Positions 6,718 through 10,508 of a DNA stretch of 10,508 nucleotides are shown piece by piece. Each line of letters starts with the position of its first letter. Position 1 is the stretch's first letter. The position numbers and the translations under genes were made by a program. The stretch is taken from contig NZ_CAPJ01000233.1 in assembly GCF_000331775.1 (NCBI RefSeq), positions 1 to 10,508 on the forward strand. Direction: 5' to 3'. This DNA is from Xanthomonas translucens pv. translucens DSM 18974 (GTDB lineage Bacteria > Pseudomonadota > Gammaproteobacteria > Xanthomonadales > Xanthomonadaceae). The notes beneath the pieces are model-generated. The model did no database searches. It was given only the letters and a program-made list of their open reading frames with translations, and was not told where the DNA came from.

Positions 6718-6750
6718 AAAAAAAGCCGGAAGCGCAGGCGCTTCCGGCTT
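6718..6750 (-). terminator. Intrinsic terminator of the aromatic aminotransferase gene
   Basis: A perfect 12-bp stem, AAGCCGGAAGCG (6723-6734) with CGCTTCCGGCTT (6739-6750), closes the tetraloop CAGG. Read on the minus strand it is followed by seven T residues (6718-6724 as A on plus), starting 22 nt after the stop codon. This is a textbook rho-independent terminator for the minus strand. There is no T-run on the plus strand. Confidence 0.9.
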
Positions 6751-6772
6751 CGTGTTGCAGTACCGCGCGCGA

Positions 6773-7975
6773 TCAGCCCTTGTGCACGGTTGCCACGGCC
6801 TGGGTCACGTAGTCCAGGTTGGCCTGGCTCAGCGCGGCCACGCAGATGCGGCCGGTGCCGACGGCGTAGATGCCGAACTCTTCGCGCAGCCGGTCCACCT
6901 GCGCCTTGCTCAGGCCCGAGTAGGAGAACATGCCGGCCTGCTGCTGGATGAAGCCGAACTCCGGCGCGCCGAGGGCGGCCAGCTTCTGCACCATGCCGGC
7001 GCGCAATGCGTGGATGCGCTCGCGCATCTCGGTCAGTTCCTGCTCCCACATCGCGCGCAGCTCGGGGCTGTTGAGCACGCCGGCCACCAGTGCGGCGCCG
7101 TGCGTGGACGGGCTGGAGTAGAGGGTGCGGACGATGCGCTTGACCTGCGACTGCACCGCCTTGCTCTCGGCCGCGTTGGCCGAGACCACCGACAGCGCGC
7201 CGACGCGCTCGCCGTACAGCGAGAACGACTTGGAGTACGAACTGGCGACCACGTAGCTGTCCACGCCGGCTTCGGCCAGCAGGCGCACCGCGTAGGCGTC
7301 TTCGTCGATGCCCTTGTCGAAGCCCTGGTAGGCGATGTCGACGAACGGGAACAGGTCACGTTCCTTCAGCAGCGCGGCGACGGTGCGCCACTGTTCCTGG
7401 GTCAGGTCGGCGCCGGTCGGGTTGTGGCAGCAGGCATGCAGCAGCACCACGGTGCCCGGCGCGAGCTTGTTGAGGTCGGCGAGCATGCCGTCGAAGTTCA
7501 GGCCGTGCGTGGCCGCATCGAAATAGGTGTAATCGACCACGTCGAAGCCGGCGGCCGAGAACACCGCGCGGTGGTTCTCCCAGCTCGGGTTGCTGATGGC
7601 GATGGTCGAGGTGGACAGCAGCTTCTTCAGCAGGTCCGCGCCCACGCGCAACGCGCCGCTGCCGCCGATGGTCTGCGAGGTGGCGACGCGGCCGGCGGCC
7701 AGCAGCGGCGACTCGGCGCCGAACAGCAGTTTCTGTGTGGCCAGGTCGTACGCCGGCAGGCCGTCGATCGGCAGGTAGCCGCGCGGTTTGGCGTCCTGCG
7801 CCAGCTGCCGTTCGATCTGCTGGACGGCGCGCAGCAGCGGGATGCGGCCGCTCTCGTCGTAATAGATGCCCACGCCCAGGTTGACCTTGGTCGGGCGGGA
7901 ATCGGCGTTGTAGGCCTCGGTCAGGCCCAGGATCGGGTCGCCTGGGACCTGTTCCACGTTTGCAAAGAAGGACAC
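6773..7975 (-). CDS. tyrB: Aromatic amino acid aminotransferase (class I, subfamily I-alpha)
   Basis: This is a PLP enzyme that moves the amino group between tyrosine/phenylalanine (and often aspartate) and 2-oxoglutarate, in the last step of aromatic amino acid synthesis or the first of their breakdown; cytosolic homodimer. It has 400 residues, matching AspC/TyrB. Lys249 in SYSKSFSLYGERVG forms the Schiff base. HNPTG (Asn185), FVDIAYQGF (Asp213, Tyr216), Arg257, NPSWENH (Trp131) and GRICVA (Arg376, carboxylate binding) are all in place. Arg283 in VRTLYSSPSTHG corresponds to the side-chain-binding Arg292 of E. coli AspC/TyrB, and the SSP wording is closer to TyrB. The start is GTG at 7975, giving MSFFANVEQVPGDPILGL, the usual N-terminus; no ATG fits. 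An aspartate aminotransferase label is the main alternative. Confidence 0.93.
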   Translation of the reverse strand: MSFFANVEQVPGDPILGLTEAYNADSRPTKVNLGVGIYYDESGRIPLLRAVQQIERQLAQDAKPRGYLPIDGLPAYDLATQKLLFGAESPLLAAGRVATSQTIGGSGALRVGADLLKKLLSTSTIAISNPSWENHRAVFSAAGFDVVDYTYFDAATHGLNFDGMLADLNKLAPGTVVLLHACCHNPTGADLTQEQWRTVAALLKERDLFPFVDIAYQGFDKGIDEDAYAVRLLAEAGVDSYVVASSYSKSFSLYGERVGALSVVSANAAESKAVQSQVKRIVRTLYSSPSTHGAALVAGVLNSPELRAMWEQELTEMRERIHALRAGMVQKLAALGAPEFGFIQQQAGMFSYSGLSKAQVDRLREEFGIYAVGTGRICVAALSQANLDYVTQAVATVHKG

Positions 7976-8043
7976 GGCGGTACTCGTTTGGTGGCGAAAG
8001 GTGGGGGCCGGGAGGGACCGGAGCCGGCGCGGTCAAACGCCCC

Positions 8044-8052
8044 ATCCTAGCA
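8044..8052 (-). promoter_or_regulatory. Candidate extended -10 promoter for the aminotransferase gene
   Basis: The minus strand reads TGC TAGGAT, matching TGnTATAAT at six of eight defined bases. A start near 8037 would leave a leader of about 62 nt to the GTG at 7975. The -35 region is poor. The site lies in the 151-bp divergent region shared with the PqqU-like gene. Confidence 0.45.
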
Positions 8053-8081
8053 AACGCGGGCCTTGCGTGGCGGGGCTTTGC

Positions 8082-8098
8082 GCCGCACCGCGTGCGGC
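8082..8098. promoter_or_regulatory. GC-rich perfect hairpin in the divergent intergenic region
   Basis: GCCGCAC (8082-8088) and GTGCGGC (8092-8098) pair perfectly around CGC. The structure sits 28 nt before the receptor start codon. It could be an operator-type inverted repeat or an RNA hairpin, but in DNA this GC-rich it could also be chance. Confidence 0.25.
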
Positions 8099-8126
8099 CA
8101 GGCGGCGCTTGCGCGATGATGCGCGC

Positions 8127-10253
8127 ATGCCCAATCGCCATCCCCTCGCCCTGCTCTGCGGCCTCTGCGCCGCGGGGCTGTCGCCCGTCGTCTGCGCCGC
8201 CGAGGCCGATGCCGATCCCGCCACCCTGCCGGTCGTGCAGGTGCAGGCCGTGCGGGTCAGCGGGGTGGACGATTTCGATTTGCCGGCCTCGTTGACTGCG
8301 ATCACCGTCGGCGACAGCAACCGCACCGGCGTGCAGGTCGCCGAGGCCTTGTCCGGCGTGCCTGGGCTGCTGGCCCGCGACCGCCAGAACTACGCGCAGG
8401 ATACCCAGCTGTCGATCCGCGGCTTCGGCGCGCGTTCGGCGTTCGGCGTGCGCGGCGTGCGCCTGCTGCTGGATGGCATCCCGGCGACGATGCCGGACGG
8501 CCAGGGCCAGCTGTCGCACTTCAACCTGTTGGGCGCCGAACGCATCGAGGTGTTGCGCGGCCCGTTCTCGGCGCTGTACGGCAACTCCTCCGGCGGCGTG
8601 GTGCAGCTGTGGAGCGCCGACGGCGCGCCCGGCGACCCGTGGCGGTTGCGCAGCACCGTCGGCAGCAACGGCACGTATAGCGCCGGGGCGCAGCTGCAGG
8701 GCCAGCAAGGCGACGTGCACTACAACGTGGCCGCCACCCATTTCCGCACCGACGGCTACCGCGACCACAGCCAGGCGCGGCGCGAATCGGTCAACGCCAG
8801 GTTCGGTTTCGACCTGGCCCCCGGCCGGCGCCTGGACCTGGTGCTGAACTACCTGGACGCGCCGTGGGCGCAGGATCCGCTGGGCCTGACCCGCGCCCAG
8901 TTCCATGCCGATCCGCAACAGGCCACCGCCGTGGCGACCCAGTTCGATACGCGCAAGTCCACGCGCCAGGCGCAGGCCGGGGCGATCTTCACCCAGCAGG
9001 TGGACCAGCAGACCTGGCGGCTGATGGGCTACGCCGGGCGCCGCGACGTGCAGCAGTACCTGGCGGTGCCGGTGGCGGTGCAGGCCAATCCGCTGCATGC
9101 CGGCGGGCTGATCGATCTGGACGGCGACTACGGTGGCGTGGATGCGCGCTGGGCCTGGCAGGGCGAGCTGGGCGGGCGGCCGTTCCAGTTCACCGTCGGC
9201 GCCAATGCCGACCGCCAGCAGCAGCACCGCACCGGCTACGAGAACTTCGTCGGCAGCACGCTGGGAGTGAAGGGCCTGCTGCGCCGCGACCAGGAGGACC
9301 AGGTGCAGAACGTGGATCAGTTCGCCCAGGCCTGGTGGCAGTTCGGCGCGCGCTGGTCGCTGCTGGCCGGCGTGCGCCACAGCCAGGTGCGGTTCCGGTC
9401 GGACGATGCCTACATCGTCGGCCGCAACCCGGACGACAGCGGTCGCACCGACTATGCGGCGACCACGCCGGTGGCCGGGGTGGTGTTCCGCGCCAGCGAC
9501 GACCTGCGCTTCTACGCCTCGGCCGGGCGCGGCTTCGAGACCCCGACCTTCAACGAGCTGGGCTACCGCAACGACGGCGGCGCCGGGCTGGCGCTGGACC
9601 TGTCCGCGGCCAGCAGCGAGAACCTGGAACTGGGCGCGAAATGGCGGAACCAGGCCGGCGCGGCCTGGGAAGCGGCGCTGTTCCGCGCCACGACCGACGA
9701 CGAACTGGCGGTGGCCAGCAACACCAATGGCCGCAGCACCTACCGCAACATCGGCCGCACCCGCCGCCAGGGCGCCGAGGCCAGCTACCTGCTGCCGCTG
9801 GGCGACACCGCGCAGCTGCAGCTGTCCTACACCTGGCTGCAGGCGACCGTACGCCAGGGCTACCTGACCTGCGCCAGCAGCGGCTGCGCCACGCCCACCG
9901 CGCCGGTGGCGGCTGGTTCGCGCCTGCCCGGGGTGCCGCGCCAGCAGGTCTTCGCGCGCTGGCAGTGGCAGCCGCGTGCCTGGCAGTTCGCGGTCGAAGC
10001 GGTGGCCGCCGGCGATACCGTGGCCAACGACCTGGCCAGCGCGACCGCCCCCGGCTACGCGCTGTTGAACCTGGAGGCATCGCGCCGCTGGAATACCGCG
10101 CACGGCGCGCTGCGCAGCTTCGCGCGCATCGACAACGCGCTCGATCACGCCTACATCGGCTCGGTCATCGTCAACGACGGCAACGGCCGCTACTACGAGC
10201 CGGGGCCGGATCGCGGCTATACGGTCGGGCTGCAATGGGAGTTCGCGCACTGA
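8127..10253 (+). CDS. pqqU: TonB-dependent outer-membrane receptor, PqqU (YncD)-like, probable PQQ uptake
   Basis: The predicted outer-membrane receptor has 708 residues. Residues 1-25 (MPNRHPLALLCGLCAAGLSP, then VVCAA) form a signal peptide with likely cleavage before EADAD. LPVVQVQAV (34-42) may be the TonB box. The plug follows (about 50-165), then a 22-strand barrel. Plug segments RQNYAQDTQLSIRGFG, DGIPATMPDGQGQ and VLRGPFSALYGNSSGG, plus STYRNIGRTRRQGAE and GSVIVNDGNGRYYEPGP near the C-terminus, match what I recall of E. coli YncD, shown to be the PQQ receptor and renamed PqqU. This resemblance runs through plug and barrel, beyond general receptor similarity. The last residue is His after Phe, slightly unusual for an outer-membrane protein. 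I chose ATG 8127 over upstream in-frame starts because it begins the signal peptide. No Shine-Dalgarno is seen; GATGAT ends 6 nt before the ATG. Substrate identity is inferred. Confidence 0.9.
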   Translation: MPNRHPLALLCGLCAAGLSPVVCAAEADADPATLPVVQVQAVRVSGVDDFDLPASLTAITVGDSNRTGVQVAEALSGVPGLLARDRQNYAQDTQLSIRGFGARSAFGVRGVRLLLDGIPATMPDGQGQLSHFNLLGAERIEVLRGPFSALYGNSSGGVVQLWSADGAPGDPWRLRSTVGSNGTYSAGAQLQGQQGDVHYNVAATHFRTDGYRDHSQARRESVNARFGFDLAPGRRLDLVLNYLDAPWAQDPLGLTRAQFHADPQQATAVATQFDTRKSTRQAQAGAIFTQQVDQQTWRLMGYAGRRDVQQYLAVPVAVQANPLHAGGLIDLDGDYGGVDARWAWQGELGGRPFQFTVGANADRQQQHRTGYENFVGSTLGVKGLLRRDQEDQVQNVDQFAQAWWQFGARWSLLAGVRHSQVRFRSDDAYIVGRNPDDSGRTDYAATTPVAGVVFRASDDLRFYASAGRGFETPTFNELGYRNDGGAGLALDLSAASSENLELGAKWRNQAGAAWEAALFRATTDDELAVASNTNGRSTYRNIGRTRRQGAEASYLLPLGDTAQLQLSYTWLQATVRQGYLTCASSGCATPTAPVAAGSRLPGVPRQQVFARWQWQPRAWQFAVEAVAAGDTVANDLASATAPGYALLNLEASRRWNTAHGALRSFARIDNALDHAYIGSVIVNDGNGRYYEPGPDRGYTVGLQWEFAH

Positions 10254-10270
10254 GCGCAGCCTGCCTGCGC
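10254..10270 (+). terminator. Short hairpin immediately after the pqqU-like stop codon
   Basis: GCGCAG (10254-10259) and CTGCGC (10265-10270) pair perfectly around CCTGC, directly after the TGA. A T-run (five T at about 10302) comes too late to make a classical intrinsic terminator. It may end or protect the transcript. Confidence 0.3.
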
Positions 10271-10385
10271 CGCGCGACCGCCCTCGCCTGGCCGGCTACC
10301 GTTTTTCATACGTTATTTCGCTCCGGGCCGCTCGCCAGGCAGGGGTGCGGCTAAGCTCCCGGCGGACTCATTCGGAAGCTGTCGG

Positions 10386-10508
10386 ATGCGAACCGTTCCG
10401 ATATCTTTGCCACGTCTGCCGCCCGCGCCGTTGCGCGGTGCCGATGCCAGCGCACCTGTCTGCGTTGCCGCCACGGCCGGCCACGCGCGCGACCGCGCGG
10501 GGGCGTTC
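10386..10508 (+). CDS. Possible start of a further gene (partial, unknown)
   Basis: An ATG at 10386 opens 41 codons (MRTVPISLPRLPPAPLRGAD...) without a stop to the window edge. GGAAG lies 7 nt before it, a good ribosome binding site, and TAAGCT (10352-10357) could be a -10 giving a leader of about 22 nt. After the first ten codons third positions are mostly G/C. The residues (Arg, Pro and Ala rich) are also what random GC-rich DNA gives, and both minus-strand frames I read here stay open for 46 codons or more, so the call is weak. Confidence 0.3.
   Translation, partial: MRTVPISLPRLPPAPLRGADASAPVCVAATAGHARDRAGAF

Noticed and set aside
8001..8126. Upstream extension of the PqqU-like frame
   Set aside because: The added residues are basic, would bury the signal peptide, and cover the divergent promoter region; ATG 8127 fits the signal peptide.
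8111..8126. GCGCG ... CGCGC hairpin abutting the PqqU-like start codon
   Set aside because: Five base pairs made only of GC alternation; too weak to claim translational control.
7356..10250. Minus-strand open frame of more than 900 codons opposite the PqqU-like gene and overlapping the aminotransferase gene
   Set aside because: It is a low-complexity product lacking motifs, and it runs through two genes with clear family signatures; a GC-rich shadow frame.
10287..10341. GCCTGGC ... GCCAGGC inverted pair after the PqqU-like gene
   Set aside because: Seven base pairs around a loop of about 40 nt, without flanking pairing; expected by chance at this GC content.

Overview
The window is about 10.5 kb of very GC-rich DNA with a gammaproteobacterial gene set. 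The closest fit is the Xanthomonadaceae (Xanthomonas or a near relative). Grounds for this are the PdxJ sequence ([14 protein letters not shown] at the N-terminus), the aromatic aminotransferase, the strong G/C at third codon positions, and REP-like and G-tract elements between genes. This is recognition from memory, not a database result.

Layout, left to right. (1) A minus-strand group reads cls (cardiolipin synthase), then an 89-residue two-helix membrane protein, then pdxJ (vitamin B6 synthesis), which is cut by the left edge. (2) Divergent from cls, on the plus strand, is a PA0069-family radical SAM protein of unknown function. (3) Convergent to it, on the minus strand, is a prolyl-4-hydroxylase-like 2OG-Fe(II) oxygenase. 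It is preceded by a possible 43-codon ORF and, further upstream, by a LysE/RhtB exporter. (4) A gene-free stretch of about 350 bp with a long imperfect stem-loop separates the exporter gene from fbp (class 1 fructose-1,6-bisphosphatase). (5) Upstream of fbp lie a REP-like unit and a clear intrinsic terminator, then an aromatic amino acid aminotransferase with a GTG start. (6) Divergent from that, on the plus strand, is a TonB-dependent outer-membrane receptor that closely resembles E. coli PqqU (YncD), the PQQ uptake receptor. (7) The last 255 bp hold a short hairpin and perhaps the start of another gene.

Most of this is core metabolism: B6 synthesis, phospholipid synthesis, gluconeogenesis and aromatic amino acid transamination. 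PdxJ leads to PLP, which the aminotransferase uses, but nothing shows common regulation. I see no phage, IS, CRISPR, tRNA or rRNA, and no evident new multi-gene system. The points most worth a second look are the PqqU assignment, a repeated TANNNT-N6-ATG start arrangement suggesting leaderless mRNAs (cls, radical SAM, oxygenase, less clearly pqqU), the small ORF between the exporter and oxygenase genes, and the two uncharacterised redox enzymes facing each other.
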